A stretch of 9,508 bases of DNA from CAZWHE01 sp964633825. GTDB lineage: Bacteria; Planctomycetota; B15-G4; CAYZWU01. The position numbers and the translations under genes are program-made. The first letter of the stretch is position 1. Every line of letters begins with the position of its first letter. The stretch is taken from contig CAZWHE010000153.1 in the NCBI GenBank assembly GCA_964633825.1, positions 1 to 9,508 on the forward strand, given 5' to 3'. Below, in pieces: positions 1 through 6,880 of the stretch. The notes beneath the pieces are model-generated. The model did no database searches and was not told the DNA's origin. It was given only the letters and a program-made list of their open reading frames with translations.

Positions 1-2366
1 CTCGACAGGTCGACAAAACCGGACCGGTCGCTCCCGCCCCCGGAGTCGCCGCGCCCCCCGGGAAAGAAGATCAGGGTGTGAAAGCCCTGGTCGCTCTTCT
101 TGCCGAAGACGAGGCCGCAGAAAGTGTTCTCTTCCTCCCTGGCCAGGACCTCGGCCTCCATGGAGAAGTCCCCGGAAGTCACCCTGTCGAGAGTGAGGAA
201 CCGGTAGTCGAATTTCCCTTCGGCAGGGGTCCCGTACCGGGCCAGGAGCTGTTCCGCATCCGGGGAAAAAACCTCGTTACCGGCCGCAACCCAGCCGTCG
301 AGGTTTTTCTCGTTGTAGGCCAGCTCCCAAATCCACGGCGACTTTCCCGACCGGCGCATCCCCTCCTCGAAATACTGAAAGATGCCGGGAAGACCGAGCT
401 CGCTCCCGAGCCGCCAGCTCACGTCCATGGCCATGAGTGTGAGGTCTTCCATCAGGTATCTCTGCGCCAGGCTCCGGGCCGTGGCGCACATCTCCTCGTG
501 AAGCCTCTCCAGGGCCCTCCACTTGGCGTCCCACTTGCTCAGGAGCCTCTCGGCCTTCTTTACGGCGGCTTCGTCCACATTCTCGGCGAACTCGAGCAGG
601 CGGACGGCCCGGAGAGCGAGCTTGGCGGCGCGGTCGGTGTTCTTGAACTGGTCGGCCAGGTACTTGGCAAATTCGATGATGAGATCCACATCCTCGGGTT
701 TCTCCACGATTCCTTTCTCGTAAAACTCCTGAGCATCGTAGAAATCACCCCGCGTGACGGCGTGGCGCGCCCAGTCGTGCCAGGGCCGCTCCACCTTGAG
801 CCGGCCCGTCTGCTCGTCGCGCAGGTGAAGGGTCCACTCTTTCCAGACCTCGTTCAGCTCAATGATGTCGCGCGGGAGCTTCACCCGGTTGCCGCTCTTC
901 GAGCCGTTGCCTCTCTTCGAGCCGTTGCCGTTCTTCGAGCCGTTGACGCCCTTGGTGATCGCGGCGGGATTGCCGAGAACGACCTCCTCGAAATTCCTGA
1001 TCGCGCCCTCGCCGGTCCGGCCGCCCGACTTGTTGACGAACACGCGGAAGGCTTTCCTGTAGATGAAGCGCCCGTCAACATGATCCTGGTAGTTGTAAAG
1101 AAAATAGACCACGCCCCACGTGGGCGCATACCAGGGCGGCCCCCACTGGTATTTGTTCTCGAGCACGATGGCGAAAGTGGGCGCCTTGGGCGGGCTGCTG
1201 CCCGAGGGATCTTTCGGATCGATGCCGTCCCAGGCATCGGCCATCCAACCCATCTCCATCCGCTCCGCCAGGGGAAAGAGGCGGTGGTTGGCGGGAAGGT
1301 TCATGAGCACCGTCCCGTTCGCCAGGATCCGCGTTCCCTCGAAAAAGGACGCGAGCCCCTCGTTGAGCCATCCCACGGCGTTGGTGGCGATGGCCACGAA
1401 CTGGTGTGCGGCTTCGTGAAAGAGGGTGCCGATCATCGGCTCGAAACCGCCTTCTCCGATGTATGTCTCCACGGCCGATCCCGTGAACTGGCCGCCCGAC
1501 CATTTGGCCGGGCTGCTGCCGAGCTTGAGATACTCGTCGCGGTTCTTGAAGATCTTGAGGTCGATTCGGGAAACGTTGCGGCCGTCTTCGGGTGTTCCGT
1601 ACCGGAAGAAGATCCGGTAGAACGCGTTGATCTGTTCCATCGCTTCCGCCGCAAGGACCATGACGGCGTATCCCGCGTCGGTCTGCGTCACATAGTTGTC
1701 GCGCTCCAGCTTGGACCGATTCTTCCACGTGGCGTGGTCCGAGTCGAACTCCTTGATCCACTCTTCCGAAACATCGGCGAAGAGGTCCCGCTTTTTCGCG
1801 CTGTCGGCCAGGCTCGGATCGGGTGCGGACGCGATTTTCTGTATCGCTTCCTCGCTCGACGTGCGCTCGGGGTCGAGGGCCAGGATCTCGCGGTGGATGC
1901 GGATCGCCGAGTGGGGCCGCCCCTCTTTTTCGTAAAACTCCGCCAGAGAGAGAAGCTTCTTTACAAAGAGGAGCTTCATGTCGAAGAGATCGGGCGCGAT
2001 CGGATCGACCTGCTTCAGGCGATCGCGGATCATGGCCTGCTCTTTTTTCGGCGCCTTCTGAGCAACGGCGAGCCGGAGCTGCTGATGCAAAGCGAAGACC
2101 AGCTCGTCCCGGTCCCCCACGGCTTCCGCCCAGAGCGTTCTCAGACGCCAGACCTCGCGTGACTTGGGATCCCGCTCCGCCGCGCGATCGATCTGGCGCC
2201 GCGCCTCTTCATGGGAACCGTCGAGAAGGGCTTCCTCGGCAAGTGCGAGAGCCTGGGCAAAGGGCGAGATGCCTGAATCGTCCTGAGCGGGCGGGAGCAG
2301 GAGAAAGAGGATCAGGATGAGACCGGATATTTCGGCGGGTCCGCTGCGAAGGGTTTTAAGCTTCAT
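1..2366 (-). CDS. Secreted TPR / DUF1570-type zinc metalloprotease, C-terminus beyond window
   Basis: The open frame runs from ATG at 2366 to the window edge, giving 788 codons without a stop; the C-terminus is missing. The N-terminus MKLKTLRSG followed by a hydrophobic stretch (about residues 14-26) looks like a signal peptide, so the protein is probably exported. Residues about 35-190 are helical and TPR-like. The core carries HEAAH at 317-321 and WLNEGLASFFEG at 333-344. H317 and H321 are the likely zinc ligands, E318 the catalytic base and E336 the likely third ligand, as in DUF1570/peptidase-MA-like gluzincins. A low-complexity GSKxGN stretch and a second helical, TPR-like region (about 530-640) follow. 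After about residue 690 the sequence turns beta-rich (LDGW, then SGDFSMEAEV), resembling a concanavalin-like/DUF1080 jelly-roll; this is inferred from pattern only. No good Shine-Dalgarno precedes the ATG. Substrate unknown. The family call is fairly secure, the C-terminal domain is not. Confidence 0.8.
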   Translation of the reverse strand, partial: MKLKTLRSGPAEISGLILILFLLLPPAQDDSGISPFAQALALAEEALLDGSHEEARRQIDRAAERDPKSREVWRLRTLWAEAVGDRDELVFALHQQLRLAVAQKAPKKEQAMIRDRLKQVDPIAPDLFDMKLLFVKKLLSLAEFYEKEGRPHSAIRIHREILALDPERTSSEEAIQKIASAPDPSLADSAKKRDLFADVSEEWIKEFDSDHATWKNRSKLERDNYVTQTDAGYAVMVLAAEAMEQINAFYRIFFRYGTPEDGRNVSRIDLKIFKNRDEYLKLGSSPAKWSGGQFTGSAVETYIGEGGFEPMIGTLFHEAAHQFVAIATNAVGWLNEGLASFFEGTRILANGTVLMNLPANHRLFPLAERMEMGWMADAWDGIDPKDPSGSSPPKAPTFAIVLENKYQWGPPWYAPTWGVVYFLYNYQDHVDGRFIYRKAFRVFVNKSGGRTGEGAIRNFEEVVLGNPAAITKGVNGSKNGNGSKRGNGSKSGNRVKLPRDIIELNEVWKEWTLHLRDEQTGRLKVERPWHDWARHAVTRGDFYDAQEFYEKGIVEKPEDVDLIIEFAKYLADQFKNTDRAAKLALRAVRLLEFAENVDEAAVKKAERLLSKWDAKWRALERLHEEMCATARSLAQRYLMEDLTLMAMDVSWRLGSELGLPGIFQYFEEGMRRSGKSPWIWELAYNEKNLDGWVAAGNEVFSPDAEQLLARYGTPAEGKFDYRFLTLDRVTSGDFSMEAEVLAREEENTFCGLVFGKKSDQGFHTLIFFPGGRGDSGGGSDRSGFVDLS
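888..941 (-). repeat. Three in-frame 18-bp tandem repeats coding for GSKxGN
   Basis: Three adjacent 18-bp units lie at 888-905, 906-923 and 924-941, differing by one or two bases each. Read on the minus strand inside the metalloprotease gene they encode GSKNGN, GSKRGN and GSKSGN. This is a flexible, basic, Gly/Ser/Asn-rich linker between the protease core and the second helical region. Units of exactly six codons allow copy number to change without a frameshift. Confidence 0.9.
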
Positions 2367-2394
2367 GAAACAAACCGGGAAAGAATGGGGGAAC

Positions 2395-2415
2395 AAAAAT
2401 GGGCGGATCCCGCCC
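2395..2415 (-). terminator. Terminator-like hairpin in the leader of the metalloprotease gene
   Basis: On the minus strand the sequence GGGCGGGATCCGCCC (2415-2401) forms a six-pair all-GC stem with a three-base loop. It is followed one base later by five T (2399-2395). This is a short intrinsic-terminator shape. It sits between the predicted promoter at 2430-2457 and the protease start at 2366, so it could stop read-through from the Mth938 gene, attenuate the new transcript, or act as a 5'-end stabilising stem. The stem is short, so termination is uncertain. Confidence 0.45.
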
Positions 2416-2429
2416 GCTTCGATACGGTC

Positions 2430-2457
2430 ATTATATCGCTGCCTATCCGAATGGTAA
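2430..2457 (-). promoter_or_regulatory. Sigma-70-type promoter for the metalloprotease gene
   Basis: On the minus strand a perfect -10 box TATAAT (2435-2430) is preceded, after a 16-base spacer, by TTACCA (2457-2452), which matches four of six bases of TTGACA. It lies between the end of the Mth938 gene (2500) and the protease start (2366). Transcription would begin near 2423 and give a leader of about 57 bases. Confidence 0.55.
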
Positions 2458-2499
2458 CGAAAAAGAGGATGCCCCGATCCCCGTGCAATTGAACCGAGG

Positions 2500-2865
2500 T
2501 TAACAAGTCAGGTGGAGGCCTGCGGCGGAGGGAATGCTTTCCCCAATCCATTCGTTCCAGGTCTTGACGGCGTTTCCCGTTTTCATGGCCGTGAGCTCGA
2601 CGCCGCGCTCTTCGAGGATGGAAAGGGTTTCAGCCGGGATCTTCATCTGGCCGTAACAGCCCAGGCCGATGAGAAGACGCTCGGGCGGATTCTCGAGGAC
2701 CTCTTTCAGATCCTCGACGCAGAGGGAGTGGCCCTTCTTTCTCCACCAGCGGTCCCTGAGCCGGTCGGGCCAGAGAATCACATCGGAGAAGTATTCTTGA
2801 GAACCGACAGCGAGCCTTCCGAATCCGTACTCGTCGATGTGAGTCCTGATCTCGATCAAAGGCAC
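2500..2865 (-). CDS. Mth938-domain (NDUFAF3/DUF498-type) protein
   Basis: A 121-residue single-domain protein. Family hallmarks are YGFG (13-16), WPDR (32-35), WWRKKGH (40-46), the glycine-rich GLGCYGQMK (67-75) and the C-terminal LHLTC, and the length matches the family. Members share a small conserved fold with the human complex I assembly factor NDUFAF3; the bacterial and archaeal function is unsettled and no catalytic residue is established. The start is GTG at 2865, with GGAG 11 bases upstream; an in-frame TAA further upstream leaves room for only a few extra codons. A TTG two codons inside is the alternative start. It lies 81 bases after the alpha/beta hydrolase on the same strand, so the two may be co-transcribed. 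Family call strong, role unknown. Confidence 0.85.
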   Translation of the reverse strand: MPLIEIRTHIDEYGFGRLAVGSQEYFSDVILWPDRLRDRWWRKKGHSLCVEDLKEVLENPPERLLIGLGCYGQMKIPAETLSILEERGVELTAMKTGNAVKTWNEWIGESIPSAAGLHLTC

Positions 2866-2946
2866 GAAGAAGATCGCTCCACATGGATGTTATCAGCAAA
2901 AAGAAGCCGCCTTCATACCATAACGAAGCGCGCCCTGTCCACAGCT

Positions 2947-3771
2947 TCATGGACCTTTTCGGTCGGAGATCCTGTTCAGGAAAGAGGAGAGTCCCTGCGG
3001 GTAAGCCTCCCCCGAGTCGAGAAACCCCGTGTTGTGCCCTCCCTCGATCTCGAGGAATTCCTTTTCGCACACCGCCGCATCGAAAAGGCGGCGGCCCTGT
3101 TCGAAAGGAACGATCTCGTCCTCCTTCGAATGGATGAACAGGATCGGAACGTCGACCTCGGGGATCTTGGATATGTTGTCGTACTTCTGGTTGACGATCA
3201 GACGGAGGGGAAAGATGTACCCGAGCACCCCCCCCATCTCGGCCGCTCTCGTAAAGGAGGATTCGAGGACGAGGGCGGCGGGCGGGCGCCGCCGGGCCAG
3301 CTCCAGGGCGACGGCTCCGCCGAGGGAGCGGCCGAAATAAACGATTTCGTCCGGATCGAGACTGTATTCATCGCACAGAAAATGAACCGCCGCTTCGCCG
3401 TCGTCGTAGAGCCCTTCCTCGTCGGCGCTCCCGCCTGACCGGCCGTACCCTCGGTAATCGAAGAGGAGGGTCCGGAACCCGAGGCCGGAAAAGATCATGA
3501 GCGTGTCCAGCCTGTGGGAGATGTTGCCCGCATTGCCGTGACAAAAAAGAATGTGACCCCGCGTGTTTTCTTGATCAGCCGCCTCGACCACCCAGCCGTG
3601 GATCTCAGGCCCCCCGTCCGAGCGGAACGTCACCTCCCGGTAGGCCATGCCGGCCAGGTCGGGCGTCGCGTCCAGATCGCTGTATGGAAAGTAAATGAAG
3701 CGTTTCTGGAGCAGAAAGAGAACGGCGCAGAAAACGAGATACATGACGATCAGTGAAAGAAAGAGCTTCAT
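2947..3771 (-). CDS. Membrane-anchored alpha/beta hydrolase, BEM46/COG1073 type
   Basis: A 274-residue protein with one N-terminal hydrophobic segment (about residues 4-21) followed by QKR, which reads as a membrane anchor. The alpha/beta-hydrolase fold is shown by the HGNAGN oxyanion-region motif (78-83), DYRGYGRSGG (105-114) and the nucleophile elbow GRSLGG with Ser149. The likely triad is completed by Asp218 in HSKEDEIVP and His246 in EGGHNTGF. All three residues are present, so an active serine hydrolase (esterase or peptidase-like) is expected, but the substrate cannot be read from sequence. The ATG at 3771 lies just after TTGAGG, whose last bases are the end of the 188-bp palindrome, so this gene's translation signal borders that element. 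It follows the molybdenum hydroxylase operon on the same strand; a functional link is not evident. Confidence 0.88.
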   Translation of the reverse strand: MKLFLSLIVMYLVFCAVLFLLQKRFIYFPYSDLDATPDLAGMAYREVTFRSDGGPEIHGWVVEAADQENTRGHILFCHGNAGNISHRLDTLMIFSGLGFRTLLFDYRGYGRSGGSADEEGLYDDGEAAVHFLCDEYSLDPDEIVYFGRSLGGAVALELARRRPPAALVLESSFTRAAEMGGVLGYIFPLRLIVNQKYDNISKIPEVDVPILFIHSKEDEIVPFEQGRRLFDAAVCEKEFLEIEGGHNTGFLDSGEAYPQGLSSFLNRISDRKGP

Positions 3772-3775
3772 CCAA

Positions 3776-3963
3776 CCTCAATCCGTCAAAAATTTCCGGC
3801 ATAAAACGCTTCGCTTGCCCGAGAATACGCCATCTGGAGATAAAAAACGAGTTTTTCCTGTCCTCACTTAGTGTGAACTAAGCTCCGGAAGAAAAATCTC
3901 GTTTTTTATTCCATCTGTCGCACTCTCGAACATTTCTGCTCGGAAATTTTTGACGGATTGAGG
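3776..3963. repeat. 188-bp long nested palindrome (MITE-like or structured element)
   Basis: The outermost 23 bases are perfect inverted repeats (3776-3798, starting CCTCAATCCG, and 3941-3963, ending CGGATTGAGG). Between them are further matching arms. These are an imperfect middle region, a perfect 12-bp pair (ATAAAAAACGAG at 3840-3851 with its complement at 3898-3909) and a six-pair central stem CTTAGT/ACTAAG with a four-base loop (3867-3882). The whole segment can fold as one long interrupted hairpin. It is visibly more A/T-rich than its neighbours. It starts two bases after the molybdopterin-subunit stop and ends four bases before the hydrolase start. No flanking direct repeat is visible and no protein is encoded. 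It could be a non-autonomous mobile element, a dispersed palindromic repeat or a processed intercistronic RNA structure. Confidence 0.85.
3840..3909. terminator. Candidate bidirectional intrinsic terminator in the core of the palindrome
   Basis: The inner part of the palindrome forms a stem-loop around the CTTAGT/ACTAAG centre, with flanking GAG-T-rich and A-rich-CTC arms. On both strands the right-hand arm is followed by CGTTTTTTAT, a run of six T. That is the shape of an intrinsic terminator readable in either direction. On the minus strand it would end the hydroxylase operon transcript before the hydrolase gene. The upper stem has mismatches, so efficiency is unclear. Confidence 0.5.
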
Positions 3964-3965
3964 CC

Positions 3966-6386
3966 CTATTTCTCCTCTTCCGCGATCCGGGCCAAAATCC
4001 TCTCGGGCGTCACGGGGAGCTCGTTGACGCGCACCCCCGTGGCATCGTAGATCGCGTTGAGAATGGCCGGTATGGTCGGCATGATACCGCCTTCGCCCAC
4101 CTCTTTCGCGCCGAAGGGGCCGTTCGGCTCGTGGCTTTCCACGACGATCGACACGAGCTCGGGCATGTCCATCGACGTGGGGATCTTGTAGTCCGCCAGG
4201 TTGGGATTGAGGATTCGGCCCTTCTCGTCGAACTGAACCTCCTCGAAGAGGGCTTCGCCCAGGCCCATCGACATGGATCCCTGCATCTGGGCCTCCACCT
4301 GGGTCCTGTTGATGGCGAACCCGCAGTCGTGGGCGCCCGTGATCCTGGTGACGCGCACCTTGCCCGTTTCGAGATCGACGTCCACCTCGGCGATCTGGGC
4401 CGAGCATCCGAAGGCGGGCGACGTCCCAACGGCCGCGCCTTTGTAGGACCCGCCGAGAGGCGGGGGCCTGTATTTGCCCGTGCCGACGAGGGCGCCCTGT
4501 TTCAGGAAAGCGATGCGCGAGGCTTCGCGGAAGGTGATCTTTTCGCCCGAGGGGTTGTCGGTAAAGCCCATGTGCTCCTTGAGGAACTCGTCGCGGAGCT
4601 TATCCGTGTCGAGGCCTTCCTTCTTCGTCACCAAGCAGCCCCTCCTCAGGTCGATATCGCCCGCCTCGCAGCCGAGCTCCCCGGCAAGGGCCTCGAGGAT
4701 TTGGCGTTTCACGTCCTCGGCCGCCTCCCGGGTTGCGTGGCCCGTCATGAGCGTCGTGCGGCTCGAGTAGGCCCCGAGATCGACGGCGAGATCGGAATCA
4801 CCCGACTGAATGCGCACGTCCTTTAGATCGATGCCGAGCACCTCGGCCGTGATCATGGCCATCATGGTGTCGCACCCCTGTCCGATCTCGGCCGCGCCGG
4901 AAAGGACCACGACCCCGCCCCCCACCTCGTCCACCTTGGTGACGATGGTGCAATGGTAGGTTTTCGACCGGTAGATCGGATACCCGGCGCCGGAAACGAA
5001 GAAACCGCAGGCGGCGCCGATCCCTCTTCCGGGCCGGCGCCCTTCGGTGCGCTTTTCGGCCCACCCCGAGGAGTCGCGCACCGCTTCGAGGCATTCGCGC
5101 ATGCCGAGAGAGGACATGTTGAGCTCGTTGATCGTCGTCTCGCCCGTCTTCATCACGTTGCGGAGCCTGAGCTCCACGGGATCGGCGCCAAGCTCCTCGG
5201 CGGCGCGGTCGACGAGCGTCTCGAAAAGGGCCCTGGCGTGAACGGCGCCGTGGCCGCGCTGGGCGCCGCAGGCGGGGCGGTTGCTCACCGTTCGAAAACC
5301 GTCGTACTTCATGTTCTTCAGGTGATAGGGCCCGCCGAGGAGGGAGTTGGCATAGTAGACCGTGGCGATGCCGAAGCTCGCATAGGCCCCCCCGTCGAGG
5401 ATGCAGTGATGGTCGAGAAAAAGAAACTCTCCCTCCCTGCCCACGCCGAGCGACATCTCGTGGCGGAACTCGTGCCGCGCCCTCGAATGGAGAAAAACCT
5501 CTTCGCGCGAGAGCGTCACCTTCACGGGCCGGCCCGTTCTGAGCGCGAGGAGGCAGGCGACCAGCTCGTACGTGCCGCACGACGCTTTCGGTCCGAACCC
5601 GCCCCCCAGGTAGGGCTTCTTCACCCGCACCTTGTGAAGGGGAAGCCCGAGCGCCATGGCCACGGTGCGCTGGATATAGTGCGGCGCCTGGGTGGAGGAT
5701 TCGAGGGTCAGCCTGCCGCTGAGATCGACGTGGGCGAGCGCCGACTGGGGCTCGATGAACGCCCCGTCCTGCATCTTCGTCCTGAATGTGTCGGTCACGA
5801 CGACGGCGGCCTCCCTGCGGGCCGCTTCCACGTCCCCGAAATGATGGTGGACCTGGGCGCAGACGTTGTTCCCGTATTTTTCGTGAAGCAGGGGCGCGCT
5901 CTCGGCCATGGCCTCTTCCGGAGAGAATACGGCCGGCAGCTCGTCGTACTCCACATCGATCAGGCCGGCGGCCTTGCGCGCCGTTTCCGGATCGTCGGCG
6001 GCGACGGCCGCCACCTCGTCGCCCACGTAGCGCACCCTGTCGAAACAGAAGATCGTCTCGTCGTAGCGCGCCGGGCTGACGCCGAAAGGGGTCGTGCCGG
6101 CCTCTTCCCAGGTCACCACGTCCCGGATCCCGGGGCAGGCCTTCGCGCGGGACGTGTCGATCTTTTTGATCCTGCCGTGGGCGATCGGGCTGTGGAGTAT
6201 GGCGGCGTAAAGCTGGCCGGGCTTTTCGAGGTCATCGGCATAGAGGGCGCGGCCCGTCACCTTGTCGGGCGCGTCGACGCGCGGCGCGCGTCCGCCGAGA
6301 ACGGAATAAGGCGCCCACTCGGCCAGCTTGTCCGACGCGTCTCGAACCGGGGCGGGGCCGGCCATGGTTTTCCGCTCTTCTTTCAT
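3966..6386 (-). CDS. Xanthine-dehydrogenase-family molybdenum hydroxylase, molybdopterin-binding large subunit
   Basis: An 806-residue protein, normal length for the separate molybdopterin subunit. The N-terminal a/b-hammerhead domain (VTGRALYADD, VRYVGDEVAAVAA) is followed by the cofactor domain. Molybdopterin contacts include GGGFGPK (261-267) and GQGCDT around Gln503. GAKEVGEG contains Glu765, the conserved base that activates the metal-bound water. At the active-site loop where form I CO dehydrogenases have AYRCSFR, this protein reads ACGAQRGHG, so it is not a CO dehydrogenase. Some features recall 4-hydroxybenzoyl-CoA-reductase-like large subunits, but the substrate is unresolved. The ATG at 6386 overlaps the stop of the 2Fe-2S gene by four bases (ATGA), with GAGGTG just upstream, implying translational coupling. 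The protein should form a cytoplasmic heterotrimer or its dimer, hydroxylating or reducing a heterocycle, aldehyde or aromatic substrate. Family call very strong. Confidence 0.95.
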   Translation of the reverse strand: MKEERKTMAGPAPVRDASDKLAEWAPYSVLGGRAPRVDAPDKVTGRALYADDLEKPGQLYAAILHSPIAHGRIKKIDTSRAKACPGIRDVVTWEEAGTTPFGVSPARYDETIFCFDRVRYVGDEVAAVAADDPETARKAAGLIDVEYDELPAVFSPEEAMAESAPLLHEKYGNNVCAQVHHHFGDVEAARREAAVVVTDTFRTKMQDGAFIEPQSALAHVDLSGRLTLESSTQAPHYIQRTVAMALGLPLHKVRVKKPYLGGGFGPKASCGTYELVACLLALRTGRPVKVTLSREEVFLHSRARHEFRHEMSLGVGREGEFLFLDHHCILDGGAYASFGIATVYYANSLLGGPYHLKNMKYDGFRTVSNRPACGAQRGHGAVHARALFETLVDRAAEELGADPVELRLRNVMKTGETTINELNMSSLGMRECLEAVRDSSGWAEKRTEGRRPGRGIGAACGFFVSGAGYPIYRSKTYHCTIVTKVDEVGGGVVVLSGAAEIGQGCDTMMAMITAEVLGIDLKDVRIQSGDSDLAVDLGAYSSRTTLMTGHATREAAEDVKRQILEALAGELGCEAGDIDLRRGCLVTKKEGLDTDKLRDEFLKEHMGFTDNPSGEKITFREASRIAFLKQGALVGTGKYRPPPLGGSYKGAAVGTSPAFGCSAQIAEVDVDLETGKVRVTRITGAHDCGFAINRTQVEAQMQGSMSMGLGEALFEEVQFDEKGRILNPNLADYKIPTSMDMPELVSIVVESHEPNGPFGAKEVGEGGIMPTIPAILNAIYDATGVRVNELPVTPERILARIAEEEK

Positions 6387-6880
6387 GAGTCACCTCTCAT
6401 CCGCCCGGCGGCGTCCATCACGGCCTCGACGATTTTCTGGTAGCCCGTGCATCGACAGAGATTTCCGCTGATTCCCTCGCGCACTTCTTCTTCCGTGGGA
6501 TCGGGGTTCTCCTCGAGAAAGGAGAGGCTCGTGAGGACCATGCCGGGCGTGCAGAAACCGCACTGGATGGCGCCCTTGTCCACGAAAGACTGCTGGACGG
6601 GATGAAGCCTGTTCCCGTCGGCCACCCCTTCGATGGTGAGCACGTCCCTTCCCTCGGCCTCGACGGCGAGGACGAGGCAGGAGTTCACGGGGAGGCCGTC
6701 GAGCAGGACCGTGCAGGCGCCGCAGTCCCCCTCGCCGCAGCCGTGCTTGGTGCCCGTGAGACGGAGTTTTTCGCGGAGCGCTTCGAGAAGCGTTGTTCTC
6801 GGTTCGACCATGACATCCCGGTCGACGCCGTTCACGTTCAAGGTGATGATTCTCATTCCAATGGCCGCGGCTTTTGTCAT
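6383..6880 (-). CDS. Xanthine-dehydrogenase-family molybdenum hydroxylase, 2Fe-2S small subunit
   Basis: A 165-residue protein holding the two [2Fe-2S] clusters that carry electrons between the molybdenum centre and FAD. The N-terminal plant-ferredoxin-type cluster is bound by Cys48, Cys53, Cys56 and Cys68 (CGEGDCGACTV...NSC). The C-terminal helical-bundle cluster is bound by Cys107, Cys110, Cys142 and Cys144 (QCGFCTPGM and LCRCTGYQKI). All eight ligands are present and the length matches CoxS/HcrC-type subunits. The ATG at 6880 overlaps the stop of the FAD gene by four bases and has a strong GGAGGAGG upstream. Met9 (MRIITLNVNG) is a possible internal start, but the ribosome site favours the first. 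It is the middle gene of the FAD-FeS-Mo operon. Confidence 0.96.
   Translation of the reverse strand: MTKAAAIGMRIITLNVNGVDRDVMVEPRTTLLEALREKLRLTGTKHGCGEGDCGACTVLLDGLPVNSCLVLAVEAEGRDVLTIEGVADGNRLHPVQQSFVDKGAIQCGFCTPGMVLTSLSFLEENPDPTEEEVREGISGNLCRCTGYQKIVEAVMDAAGRMRGDS

Noticed and set aside
78..2162. 694-codon open frame on the plus strand opposite the metalloprotease
   Set aside because: The opposite strand carries a real HExxH protease with signal peptide and domain order. The plus-strand translation has no recognisable motif and reads as the antisense of a GC-rich gene.
2898..2914. Terminator after the alpha/beta hydrolase (GAAG GCGG CTTC then five T, minus strand)
   Set aside because: The stem has only four pairs, too weak to call. 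Co-transcription with the Mth938 gene remains plausible.
2630..3070. 146-codon minus-strand open frame overlapping the Mth938 gene and the end of the hydrolase
   Set aside because: It overlaps two genes with strong family motifs in other frames and shows no recognisable domain itself.
3770..3968. Target-site duplication flanking the 188-bp palindrome
   Set aside because: The bases just outside the two ends (ATCCAA on the left, CCCTAT on the right) do not match, so no duplication can be claimed.
3868..4407. 179-codon minus-strand open frame overlapping the molybdopterin subunit end and entering the palindrome
   Set aside because: Its bulk is an out-of-frame, Arg/Gly-rich reading of the molybdopterin gene. 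The tail only continues into the palindrome by chance.
3966..6386. CO dehydrogenase large subunit (coxL) as the name for the molybdopterin subunit
   Set aside because: Gene order matches coxMSL, but the form I AYRCSFR motif is absent; the loop reads ACGAQRGHG.
4953..6443. 496-codon plus-strand open frame opposite the molybdopterin subunit
   Set aside because: It is antisense to a clear molybdenum hydroxylase gene with all cofactor motifs. The composition (many His, Arg, Gly, Pro, Ala) is typical of a shadow frame.
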